64,000 nt of DNA, taken from positions 496,001-560,000 of the forward strand of contig PTFA01000038.1 in the NCBI GenBank assembly GCA_003342895.1, read 5' to 3'. Under the pieces are notes generated by a model. That model was not told the DNA's origin, did not search any database, and saw only the letters and a list, made by a program, of their open reading frames with translations. The position numbers and the translations under genes were made by a program. Source of the stretch: Casuarius casuarius (Eukaryota; Chordata; Aves; Casuariiformes; Casuariidae). Of this stretch, positions 1-11,929 are shown in pieces; position 1 is the first letter of the stretch, and every line of letters begins with the position of its first letter.

Positions 1-3000
1 NTATTTTCAAGCCTAGATGTTTAGAGCTATCTACTAGAAATGCACATTTAGGTGTTTAAGTATTAAATGGTTTGATTTCAGGTTTTCTCAGNGGAATCAC
101 ACATCCATATCCTTCGCAAAATCTGGTGCAGTTGTCTAGCACCCAGCCACCTTCTCTTCTGCCTAATCTAAATGATGGATACTTCTACATCTTATTACTG
201 TGTCAAGTAAAACCCAAGAGATGTGGAAAATCTCTTGCTTGTATCATCCTTAAATGGGGCATGTGTACTGTTGCTGGCACTGTTGCTGGCATATGGACTG
301 CCTCTGTGTGTTATAGAAGCAGCAGTTTCCTGTGGGAGGTGCCCAGCTTGAACCACAGGGAAACATTTCCACGTGGGCAGTGATCACCATGAAGCTGATA
401 ACAGCCAGGGGAGGCATGGAAGGGAGTGGGGATTGGCTCCCACCTTGCAGAAGTTTATATTGGTACAGCTTTGGGGTTATATGAAGAGGAAGAAGAGGCA
501 TAGGAAGAATGAGGGCGGGGATGGAGGGAAGCCTTCTCCTTTGTAGCTTGGTGCAGAGCAGGTTCCTGTGGGCGCTTTAGCTGGGGAAGTTTAGAAACAT
601 AGGAATGAATATTTGGACAGCTGAAGAAGCACCCAGGTTATAAATAATCTTATATATTCTTCCCTGAATTCCTTGCCAAATATGCCAAAATGATGAAATA
701 TTCCACACCATATTTTGATGGAAATGAGGCCAAGGAGAGTGTTAACAGCTGCATCAGTGCCATTGGCTTTCCCTGTGCTGTTTTATCCACGCAGTATCTG
801 CAAAGGAAGATAATTTAATAAACGATTGTTAATTATATTATAAGCAAAAAAGTCCATAAACCTTGAATTCCCTAGCTGATCTTTTAAACTGTTTTTCTTT
901 TAGATCTTTTTTTATATAATCCCACAAGAAGNTAATAAATGAGGACATATTGTGCACTCGTATATTCCCCAAACAGCAGCTATAAGCCAGATCAACCTTC
1001 ATCAGCTCCCAGTGTCTGGCTTCTGAAGTCCTAACTCTAATTTAGACAATCCAGTAGCGATGGTCACCCTTCATAGCAAACATTCACTCTTCCACAGTCT
1101 GGACTTATAACTACAGCCTGTGTCAACAGGACGATGTCTTAGATAAATTTCAGAGGGAGGGAGCCACTTATTGTGTCCCTGCTACTCTAAAGGTGGTTTG
1201 TTACTGGGGACTACCTCAGACCTAGGCTGCAAGGAAGCTCCTGTTAGAAAGATACTTCACAGCCCCATTTACAGTTTGCCTCAATATGACTGATATTTAG
1301 CAAAGTGGATTGGGGCATATTCATAAAACTCCTTCAACCAGCTAAGCCACAAGCATGTACTGTACTAAATGAAGTCATATATTTCTAACTTGGTCGTTCA
1401 GCTGGTCCCTGTGAAAATACNCTGAGGGAATTTCTCCAGTGGAAGAGCAATCAAGACTGGAGCCATATTCTTAGATGGCAGTATCCATGATTAGGTTTCA
1501 GTTAGCCCATATTTAACCATGTAGTTCTCAGGAGCAATGTCTCTCCTTGTACACTGACTAGGACAAGGGCACAGGCTGATGCACTGTCCTGTGATTATCC
1601 ACACTGTTTATTGTCAGCACACTCCCAGGCAGACTGTGACCTGTGTTGGCTAGCACTCTCCCAGACAGTATCTGCAATTCTCAAAGTCTAGGTTTTCCAA
1701 CAGAAAGTATGGCTGTGGCCATTTGGAAGAGAGGTTAGGTGTACAGATGCAAGCTATGTAACTCAGGTAGCTGGATGTTGGTCATGGGTGTTGGGATGCC
1801 AGTAATTTCAAAGGGTTGCCCTATGTCTGTTTGCATCTCCCTGTCGCGAGCAGCAGTAAGTATAGTCTCTCTCAAGCAGAGACAATACTTCTATTTGCCT
1901 TGGGCTAGCTCTGATTTCTCCATAGGAAAAGAAATCTCTCTCTCTGTGCCCCAAAGGCATGCTTTGGATGTGTTCCCTAGGGCCAGTTAACACATCACTG
2001 TCTGCAGAGGGCTGTTTTTGACCCCTGTTCACAATGCTACACAGCCATACAGTGCCAGGTACAAACACTGGTGACAATGAATGCAGTTGGTCTGGTATTG
2101 CCCTGGGGTTGTCCTGCCTGTGGTCTTCTTCTATGTAGTGTTTTCTGCAGCCTTTCAACCCTAGAAATGGCAGTGCTTTAAGCCTTTGTGGCCAAAGCAA
2201 ACAGAATCCCCTGTGTCCTGTGCTTAAAAGTTGGCTTGAATGCAAGAGAAATAAGTTTTGGAAAAGGCTTAGTGGAGCACAGATGGCTCCACAATGGGTT
2301 TGTTTTGGGGGTCTAAGTACATCCGAAACACTGACAGAAGTAGCTGCTTCTCCTCTTCACCTGAGCATTTTGCCCCCACCCTCCTACTGAAGCCATTTTT
2401 CTCTTCTTGGCTTTTCTTTTTCCCTTGGAAGTACCCCTTGCCTTTCATGTGGGAATATTTGTATTCTCCTAGGCAACTGCCACCAAGAAGCTCATTTCCT
2501 TGCNACCCTCTCCAGCTGCCTTTCCCATCTGTGAGCATTAGGAGTACCAGAATACAGACATTGATCGATCAAGATCGTGCAGGGAAACCATGAAGACCTC
2601 AGGGGAGGCNTCCATGTGGATGATAGCACCAGGATAACAGGCACACAGCCTGGGAAATTGTTCGCAGTTAGGTATTCTTCCCACTCTTGCCATTTATGGC
2701 TTGTCCATGAGCTTTGCCTGTCCTAGGAAAGACTGAAGGGGAAATACATTTTTTTTAAGTATTGTCCAAGACTGCCCTTNTTGCTTGTTCAACAGTTATG
2801 GAGTGGGAAGGACTCCAAGAAAGTGCTCTCAGACTTCTCCTGCCAGCTGTTTTCAGACAGCCGGTGGAACAGAAGTCTTAACTGAACATCATTATTAATG
2901 GAATCCTACATGAATTAATAGAAGGTTTCCAAGCTCATTTAATAAAGTTATCATTTGCAATTAATTCCATGCAGATGATTCTACTAATCCAGATAGCTTT

Positions 3001-3721
3001 TGACCNTGCTGGCACATTATTATGATTGCTAATGTTAATTATTTATGTCATACTTTGAATCAGAAAATAATAGCTCTGCACATCCCAGAGGAAAAANAAC
3101 ACTGTGTGGATAGAGAAGAAAAAAACATGAATCAACAGGAAGGCTATTTTGAGTTTTACCAGTGCTATTTTAGAAACCCTTTTATAGATACCCATTCCTG
3201 AATCAGTGAGACTGCTTGTACAGAAAGAATTGATCGTTCTTCATGCTTTTTCAGGCTTCAGCATTTCCCAAATCAAAAGAATGGATTTTCTAAATCTCTG
3301 CTTTCCATATGCATTCATACAATTAAGGTCATTTCACTGAATTAATTAGCAGAGTGTCCTTTCTCTTGCAACAGACAGAAACTCTTTCTGCCCACCTCTG
3401 ACACAGGCTGCAGTCACCTGTGGGGGAATTCTGCTTTCTTTTCATTTGCAGCAGTTGTTCCTAACATGGAAGCCCCTAACATACCACACGGCCAGCAACT
3501 CGGGATGCCAGTGATGTGATATCAAGCCAGAGAATGACATTTGGCCTTGAAACATGGTCTGTTTTCAAATCAAATAAAGAGGTCATTATATGTAATTTCC
3601 CACCATACACCTGTCTTTTGATTTACTAATTAGTAGGGCCAACAAGAGGTATGTTTGCTTTCATCTTCTTTGTGTCTAACATTTTGCTGTAGAGCTGAAG
3701 CTAATGTCTCCTATGGGGCTC

Positions 3722-3735
3722 TGTGTGTGTGTGTG
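3722..3735. repeat. short (TG)7 microsatellite
   Basis: Seven uninterrupted TG units followed by a G-rich run (AGGGGGGTGAGTGGGAGG). This is a simple repeat in intronic sequence with no other visible role. Confidence 0.8.
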
Positions 3736-4161
3736 AGGGGGGTGAGTGGGAGGCATTTGTTCCCAGATCATGGACCCTTCTCTCAGTCAGTATCCCTCTG
3801 GAAGCCTTTCCTATACTAAGTAATGATAATAATGTTCACTGGCAATGGCTGTAAGCAAAAGCAGCTTTCTCAGGTGGCCAAGAAGAGATCTTGTTGTATC
3901 AATTGACTTTGCTGCACTCCTCAGCTGTTGTGCCCTGCAGCCTCCACANACTATATTAACCTTGTTCTCTCCCTTCCCAGTACGAATCTGACATAGTTAT
4001 TTCTATACTTTTCTTCCCTTTGGCTATGAATTGCATTACCACCACTGTAATTTCTGTGCTGGTAGTAGTTAGGATACAGAAACAGACAAAAACCATGTGC
4101 TCTGAGCTTTCTACAAACAAAAAAAAACCCTTTGGGTCTCTAGCTGGGACTTTTAGTAAAT

Positions 4162-4196
4162 GAAAAGGAAAAGAAAAAAGAAAAAAAGGAAAAAAA
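4162..4196. repeat. A-rich homopurine tract
   Basis: Thirty-five consecutive purines made of A runs broken by single or double G. It could be the decayed tail of a retroposed sequence, but no element is recognisable upstream, so I call it low-complexity DNA. Confidence 0.75.
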
Positions 4197-7100
4197 TAAC
4201 AAAAATGTTAAAACCATTCTGTGCCTGGGGTTCTCTCAATGCCTGGGCCACTGAGAAACACTGCAGCACTTTCAGAGGTGTGTTTCTCAGCCTGCCTGTA
4301 CTGGTGTTTCCATTAGGATACTAACTGTTCTTAATANCAGAAGAGTAATGGTCCAGACATCACAAAAGCACTTGCTACACCTCACCTGTTTGTGCTGCTT
4401 TGTCAAAGCAGCAATGTGGTGGGGAATGCGGCTGTGGAGAGGCTGCAGCTGGGAAAGCAAAAGGTTTGCCTTGCCGCCTTTTCTACCTTGATCCGTTACC
4501 NCCAAAGACATGCAGCTCTTTGACAGGTCAAAACATCTACTTATCAGCTGTGTCACACATGGGGTGTCTCAGAAGAGGAATGAGGCCATGGTGCTGAGCT
4601 GCTAATACCCAAAGTATTTTTACTATACTATAAGACTATACTTTAGGCTTTTCCTAAAGGTAGTGGGACATGGGAGCCAGCTGCCCATATTTCAAGTCCA
4701 AAACTTCATTTGACAAGGCTGCAGGCCCATCTCTGTAAATTCCAGCTGCGGGCCACATTTAGAGTTTTACTTAATTTTAACACCAAGAACACATCTTCCC
4801 TCAGCACAACATGGTTTTTCCAAACAGAGGGAGGACTCTTGATCATCGTAATTATCTGTAGATCCTGGGAGTTCCCAACAAAAACAGACCTTCTTGCTCT
4901 TGGTGCTCATCATTACTAAAAAGTGGCCTCTGTCCCAAGCAACTTGCAATCCAAACAAAAGCCAATAGTAGATGCAGACAGATGGGCAAAGAAGAGGAAA
5001 CCATGAACAGAGAAGTAGTAAGGAGGGCAGACATCATGAGGCCNATAGATGCTGAGGTTATCTCTATATTCCAAGACACAGAAAAGAATGTGATTTTGGG
5101 AACTCTTCTTAGGAACTGAACCAAAAGGTCTACAATTATTGATTTGGTTCTCTTTGCATCTCTGGCCAGTCCAATGTCCTGCTTTGTGTCTTGTGAGGGT
5201 CAAGTTTTTTTTTTTTCCTGGTGGATTTAATGATATTCCAGAGTATGCAATGGTTGAACTATGTCTGAAAGATGTAGCAAGGATTATTTTTTTTCCACTG
5301 GTTTTATTTCTCTTTCTCTAGGAATACCTTCAGGTGTCAAAGTGCTCTGGATCTGTTTTGTTGTTAGAGCTCTCAAAAGCAATTAATTTCATGCCAGCAA
5401 CTCTACAGTTTGACTTGAATTTCCTCAGTTTCTAGTCCCCTGCCTCCTTCTTCCCCCAAAAGCAGTATTTCAAACTCCTTCCTTAACCTGCTAATCCTTA
5501 ACCAGAAAGGAGTGAACAAAACATCTAGATAAACAACAGCCAGCCACAGGACATTTCTGTGCAAAATGGTCAATGGACAACAGACCTTAACAGCATGTTT
5601 TAAAGTCTGCCCAGAGCCAGATGGGTTTCTAGGGTATTTTAGTTCATTTCAGCATAAATGTCAGCAGGTGCTAGCTGCTTGGTTTCTTGGAAAGCCTAGC
5701 CATGAACCTTTCCCTTTTATTAGAAGTGAAGTTCTCNGAGTGAGCCATGTCCCTGACAGGTTCCCTGGTAGCACAGGTTGCACTGAGAATAATGGCGTTT
5801 GGTTTTGTAGCCTCTATAAAAATGAATGGATCTGAGCAGCTGGAGAACTGTTTTCAAAATCGACTCCAGTTGTGAGTCATTGAGACTCTGAAAACCAAAT
5901 ACAGATTTCATACCTGTAGCCTGAGTTGTTAAACTCAGAAGCTGTTTTGGCATTGAGTTAGTAGAATTATACCTCTAAGCATCTTTCTGTAAGCTTCAGT
6001 ATCTCATATGTGGGAGTTTTTCATTTGTTTCTTGCTGGATTACACTGAAATCTTGGAGAGATTTGTGAGGCTGAAGGAAATAACAGAATTTTTCTGACCC
6101 TAAGACTGCCTAATCAGATGCTTGGAAAAGGGCAATGAGAGTTTTATGGTAACAAACTGGTGTATGTTATCAAGAAGTCTGGCTTGCTTGTCATACAAAA
6201 GACCTGACACAATAGCANAGTTGGTCACTGGATTGTGCCTTCTCTTTTTAAGGAATCTTTGCTGTCTCTGGTATCAACAATAGTCAGTCAGACTTTTCAA
6301 ATCAGCAGATTTGAAAACACNACTTTCTGTGTTTCTCCCATGCTATCTGACAGCTTCCTTTGCNAGCAGGGACACTGATACGCCGAATGAAGAACCCTAA
6401 CCTGATGATCCCAGGAAACACATTGGCTATTTGTACCCGTTGGAGTGATTTTGCTACTGGAGTGGTTTGTGTTTAGCTAGGAGAAGATCATNTAATTGAA
6501 CATGCTGTAACTGCAAAACTGTGACTTGGCTCTCACCTTCCTTTATCATTTCACAAAGAATGAGAAGATAAATGATCCTGTCTCGGATGATTGAATCTTT
6601 AATGAGTAACTTACTGTCTAGCTTCAGTGCTGCTTCTAGTTGCTAGCACCAGCACCACGCACCAACTGTCTCCTGGAGCCATTTTGAGCAGCCAGCAGTG
6701 TTTAAGATGTCCTCTCTTTTGTTCTATGGCATCGTGCTGCAAAGCACTGTAGAATGGGTGCTCATATTTTACATTGCATTCCAGAAGAGGGTTGTGGAAG
6801 GAGAAAGAACATACACAAATATATTCTTGTGAAGGGGAATACACAGTGCTTCTCCATTGTTTAAGAAAGTATGGTGCAGCAGACCAAAAGCTGGTTTGGG
6901 AACTAGGCAGGCCCTGCTCTCCTATTGTATTAATGGGTCTGAGAACTTTTGAACTTCACACAGCCCAGCTTGTCTGAGTCATTAGAGAAAGAGAATCACC
7001 AAATGCAAGGTGTTCCAGTTTCTGTCACTCCACAGTGAACATTTGTCACCAAACCTCCTTCTGTGAACAGTGCAGCANAGTCCACTGCAGCCTTGTTGTT

Positions 7101-7705
7101 TTGGGACCTACCAATTCTAGTTGACATTGTAATAGACTTGGTAGGGGTGGGGGAGCAACTACACAATGATAACCAGGGACAAAATGACCATTTGAATTTT
7201 GGGGAGTTTCCATTAGCTCCCATTTCACTAGCTTGAATTCATTTTGTCAAAGGGAAGTCCTCAAGTTAGCAAGACAAATTGCTATGCATGGCTTTGTTTT
7301 GCTTCATGGTTTCTGGAAGAAAGGTATTTGACAAGGAGAAGAAACACATATTTTGGTGTCCCTCTGCGGCTGTTTTATGTTTACATCATCTGTTTGGATT
7401 GTGACTGCATTGCAGAGGCCGAGTTTTGGCACTGTCACTGGCTGTACCCTCAGAACCAGAGAATGGGACTCAAACCTGCTATGTTTACTAGTAGAGAAAA
7501 GAGCAATAGACAGCTACATAGACTGTTATTGCTGTCCCATTGGGCAGCAGAATCTCCTGTTCCGCAGTGTATGAGAAGTNATGGATGGGGATAAACCATG
7601 AGGATTTTTTCAAGTGAACAGACTAGCTTGTTTATTTTATATACTCATTCATGTGTGTATGTGTATTCATTATATGTGATGACTGAAACACATTCCTTTG
7701 TTTAG

Positions 7706-7823
7706 GAGTATCAGATGCCTGCGGAATATTATCCACTGGAACCTGATCACCACATTCATCCTGAGGAATGTGATGTGGTTTCTGCTTCAAATGATTGATC
7801 ACAACATACANGAAAGCAATGAA
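7706..7823 (+). CDS. CRHR2: CRHR2 exon: ICL1 end, TM2, ECL1 start
   Basis: 118-bp internal exon. The acceptor is TTTAG at 7701-7705. The first base completes a split Arg codon (phase 2), followed by SIRCLRN, the class B intracellular loop 1 signature. The donor GTAAGT starts at 7824 in phase 0. TM2 contains [15 protein letters not shown]; its Arg and His belong to the conserved polar network at the cytoplasmic end of class B receptors (family knowledge). ECL1 begins with MIDHNI and ends ESNE, close to the CRHR2 form LIDHEVHEGNE and unlike the CRHR1 form. The n at 7811 makes one codon CAN, so that residue is His or Gln; His is usual at the matching place. No translation start lies here, because the frame continues from an upstream exon. 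Confidence 0.97.
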
Positions 7824-8388
7824 GTAAGTGCTTGGGGACAACATGTATTTGTCATGCAGTTTGCAGGCTGGTGCGGGATGCTGAATTTGTTCAGCTGATA
7901 AAAATATTGCAAAGGGCACCTATCCACATGCCCAGGGCAACTGNGATGTCATTTCAAAAAGAGGAAAAAATGTGCTAAATTTTTATTTCTATCGTCATTA
8001 CGGAATATCAGCGTTCTGCTGTTTAACATCAAAATCCCTGTCCCCAGCACAATTCTTCTCTCTTATCTTCATTAACTGTAGATACTTTCCAAATTTATAT
8101 ACAAAGCACAATACAGTGTGAGACACTAAATTTAGTGGTTCTTGAACATTTTTGTGAGAGCTTCTTGCTGTGATGGGGCTCATGTGGGGTAGGCATTCAC
8201 TTCAGAGGGGGCATCACCTCCTTGCACAGCATACAGAAATAATTGGCTGTCCAGGCTCTGAGTCAGCTATTTTGTCTAGTGACAGCAGGCACCTTGCCCT
8301 CTGGAATCAGTGGGACTCTAAAGAAAATGAGAAATAGCCCTGAAACACCACTGAAATGATTTCAGTACATTTTTTGCTGTTGATCATG

Positions 8389-8413
8389 TTTCTTTTTTCT
8401 TTTTTTTTTTTTT
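8389..8413. repeat. T-rich low-complexity tract
   Basis: A run of T broken by two C, 25 bp, in the intron after the TM2 exon. It is not adjacent to any splice acceptor I support. Confidence 0.75.
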
Positions 8414-10762
8414 ACAAAATTCCACTTTTCTGCTAATCACTTCTTCATAGTGCTGGCCCTGAGGATGAAGTGAGTTGTGTTGCATCCATCAGCAGCTCCC
8501 TGTCACGGAAAGGGATGGTTCATTCCTCTAGGGCCCTAAACACTTCACTCCATCTTCTGCTGCTTCCCTCAGATTAGTTCTGGTCCTTTTCTTAACCACT
8601 TGGAGAGGACTGAACCCTTGAAGACTGAACTCACTGAACTGGTGGAAAACCAATCCAGCCAACAAAAAAATCAAGGAAGAGCTTTCTCTTGGCAAAGTGA
8701 GCTAAATCAGCTTTCTAAGGGGTGATTAAGAGTTAGAGCCAATTCAAGGGAGAGGACAGACCCACACAGTAAAAAAATTGGAGGGCTGAAGTGAGCAAAG
8801 AGCATGGCATCTTCTTTGCATGGCATTGAGCACTCTTGAGAAATACAGCACATCACCATGCTCCTATTTCACTTACTCTCCATGCTGTTTCATGTTCATT
8901 GAAGTAACTCCCAGTTCACATGCTGAGTTGAGTGAGGGTCCATATGTAAGTATTGTAATGGACCTCTGNTTGAGTCACCCAGAATCCCCAATAATATGAG
9001 TGGATTAAAAGTATCACTCACTTTTTCTCCAGGGTTCTACATTTTCTTGGGGAATAAATCTTCTTGATGTATTAAAGTGACATATTANACTTCTTACGGT
9101 AGAGTATTCTCCTTTTAGGGCTGCCCCCCTGATGACTTCCTCCAAGGGTGGATGACCTAAAGTGCCCACAGAGTATGAGCTGGAATCATAGCTGATGTCA
9201 GTCAGGGTGGCTCCACTCATGGAAGAAGTAGTCCTGTGGGTATGGAAAACTACTTCAGGAACCTGGAGATCCATTCCGTTTAGTGTCTGCTGGCTATTCA
9301 TCANCCTTGGTTAACTATTCAAATGTCAGATTTGGCATCTGAACTTTGATCCCATAGTTTATAAAAACAGACAGAAAAGTCTTCAGTATTTAAATTAAAA
9401 GAATTCTAAGATTGTAAGATTTTTTGAGACACCTATGCATAATTTTGTATTATTATTCAAGCAGATGATCCTTTAAGAAGGAATAGATATTGCTCCTGTT
9501 AATTCACTGGTTGCTTTGTCTGTGTTTTTGACATTTTCAGGCTATGGAAGATGGAGGTATATGTGCTTTATTGTTGACAGTTTTATGCTGCTTGATTTAC
9601 TGTGGTGACAATACTGTAAATCTTGATATAGGATTTTTCACTTATTTAAGCAAAATAAGCTGGAGTCAGGCATTCAAATGCCTTTTAAAATGTGGCCATG
9701 GAGCACCAAGGAAAATATAAACATTNAAATGTAAGGACAGATCCTCATGCCTCAGTTTTCCTGTATTAATCTGTTCTCTGTAGAACACTGCAGTCTTTTG
9801 GGGAAGGTGCTTTTACAAGCTTGATGGTAAGTTTGTCAGTGTTCCTACTGTGGTATAAATCAGAATGAAAATGACACCACTGAAATCAATGGGTTCAACA
9901 TCATTTATGCCAGCTAATGATGTGATCTCTTCTGTGCTGATCAGTGGAGATTAAATAATGCAGGAACAGAAGCATCAAGGACTCAACATGGAACCATTTT
10001 NCATGAAGTTATAGTGCTTATGTTAATAAATCAAGAAGAGGGAATTGCTGAAGGTATCTAGAGCCTAATGATGGATACTGTGTGGGGATCAGGTATCCTC
10101 AGTCAAATAAATGAAATGGTAGAAATTAATGAGTTCTGCTAATTGNTTTTATTATTCAATAATAATAAATCCACAATTCCTCAAGGAATTGTGCAGAGTT
10201 GCTCAAAAATTCATTTTGTTCTCATTTCCTATGGAAATGAGGCAAAGGAAGATCTCACTACCTTTATGTGTATTTGTCCATATGTGTCCTATTACCTTCA
10301 CAGCCCACTGGCCAATTTCACTCAGGTCTGACAAAAGAGCAANAGGCTCAGAGATAATTAAGTTTTTACGATTCTTGTGAAAATGAGCATCTGTGGAGAG
10401 GAGAAAAATTGTGTAAGTGCTGCACATGAGGGAAAGAGCAGAACATGAGTCCAGACATCAGAGAATGTACNTGAGACTGAGGCCTCCTAAGTAATCTAAC
10501 TGCAGCAAAAGGTTTAATTTATCCTCATACCTTCTTAGACAGCAAAATCAAGTATGTGAATCAACCCCCTAGAAAAGCTGGTTTTCCCTGTTTTGGGGCC
10601 AATGAGGAATGGAGTCCAAATATTTGTTTTGTGTTAATCAAAAACAGGGTGGTTTTGATTCTTTTTTTTCTTTCCTTTATCAGGCCAGAAGGAGAAACAA
10701 AGACAATTTTACTCATTTTGAAGCAAAGTTTGTTTCAAAACAAAGTGTTTAGTCTTTTGAGT

Positions 10763-10782
10763 TGTTTTGTTTTGTTTTGTTT
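10763..10782. repeat. (TTTTG)n simple repeat
   Basis: Three to four TTTTG units in tandem in an AT-rich intronic stretch. The pattern is a short tandem repeat only. Confidence 0.7.
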
Positions 10783-11775
10783 AATTCTATTTTAAAGATC
10801 AAGTCAAATTAAATTTCAAATCTCGATAAAACAATGTGGAAATGAAATGTTTCGATACAACGTTTTGACACATCCAGAAGTTCTTTTCTCTTTTTTGCTG
10901 CTCAATTAGCAGAAATGATCACAACTTATGAATGGGCAATCATTTTGTAAATGTGTTTTTCATCCAATAAATTCTTAGTCCACAGAATGTTGCTGGGTTT
11001 GATTGTGTATCTGCTGCTGTGTTGGTTACCTAGATATCACCAATACCTCATGAATTCGAAGTTCTAGACAAAATTAACTGAGGGTCTCTGTTTAAAACAC
11101 TCTAGCAGTGTCAATTAAAAGGGAGGAGAATTAGAAGACCAAAAATGACATCAATAATTTCAGCTAACATAGGTAATTAGTGTCACACTTCAGGGAATAT
11201 ACCAAATGCCTGCGTATACTGAATGCCTGCCTAGTCAGAAAGCAATTTTCCCAGACTTCTATGCGAAGCACTGTGGCTATTCCCATCAGTAGTTACCTGT
11301 GATTTACTGATGNGATATTATCATCTGCCTTTCTATAGTTAATCATCTATTCCTCATCTGTGTTGTTACTGCATGGCTGTTAGAAAAGCTGCCTTTACTT
11401 TGGATATGAATCTAGGCTATGGCTGCACCTCTCTGAAAGATCATCTGTAGTCATATGACCTACCTCTTGCCTTCTTTCCACACACTGCTTCTCAAACTGC
11501 TGCTGNTGTGGACATGCCTTATGGCATATTAACTTTTCCAGACATGCTCAGGTACAGGNGATTCTGCATGTCGTGGTCAAAGCCAGTCCTCAGCAGAAAG
11601 TTGTGGACATAGCTGCATATGTCCAGACAACACATAAGATATTCTGATTCCAAGTCACAGGTATAATTCTGCATTCCTTGAAAGACTTACCATTTATTTT
11701 TAAGAGATAGCTAGAAATAGTTTTTGAAATGTTCTCGCCATGATTTTAAAATGTTCTTTTCTTTTTTTTTTCCAG

Positions 11776-11929
11776 CCCTGGTGTCGGTGTATTACCACTG
11801 TCTACAATTATTTTGTGGTGACCAACTTCTTCTGGATGTTTGTGGAAGGCTGCTACTTACACACTGCCATAGTAATGACTTACTCCACAGATAAGCTGCG
11901 GAAATGGGTCTTTCTCTTCATAGGATGGT
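11776..11929 (+). CDS. CRHR2: CRHR2 exon: ECL1 end, TM3, ICL2, TM4 start
   Basis: 154-bp internal exon. A strong polypyrimidine tract and CCAG precede 11776. The frame opens PWCRCITT, continues through TM3 with [17 protein letters not shown], crosses ICL2 ([10 protein letters not shown]) and enters TM4 (VFLFIGW). It ends on the first base of a Cys codon (phase 1), followed by donor GTAAGN at 11930. The Cys in WCR is the TM3 partner of the conserved disulfide to ECL2, and the Glu in VEG is the central acidic residue of the class B polar network. Val rather than Gly before Glu favours CRHR2 over CRHR1. The ambiguous base at 11935 is donor position +6 and does not affect the GT. Confidence 0.97.

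Larger units (their letters stand above)
1..7705 (+). other. upstream CRHR2 intron, no exon found
   Basis: This stretch ends in the acceptor at 7704-7705 (pyrimidine-rich run, then TTTAG), so at least its 3' part is the intron before the TM2 exon. I looked on the + strand for the expected TM1 exon (a NYLGHC-like run followed by a hydrophobic helix ending at the donor after a split Arg codon) and did not find it. Open frames here are short and match nothing I recognise. A short TG run and a purine tract are listed separately. Otherwise I see no gene, RNA or clear mobile element. A diverged repeat or a small 5' exon could be missed by eye. Confidence 0.6.
7824..11775 (+). other. CRHR2 intron (3952 bp), phase 0
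   Basis: GTAAGT donor at 7824 and TTTTTTTTTTCCAG acceptor ending at 11775. It holds a T-rich tract at 8389-8413 and a short TTTTG repeat near 10763-10782. Open frames inside are short and carry no recognised domain. I see no RNA gene and no clear transposable element. Confidence 0.85.

Noticed and set aside
4030..4080. Hydrophobic frame CITTTVISVLVVVR as a candidate TM1 exon
   Set aside because: It lacks the NYLGHC motif and the expected donor after a split Arg codon.
6215..6255. VGHW-like frame near a hydrophobic stretch as a TM1 candidate
   Set aside because: The similarity is limited to two or three residues and the frame has no matching splice sites.
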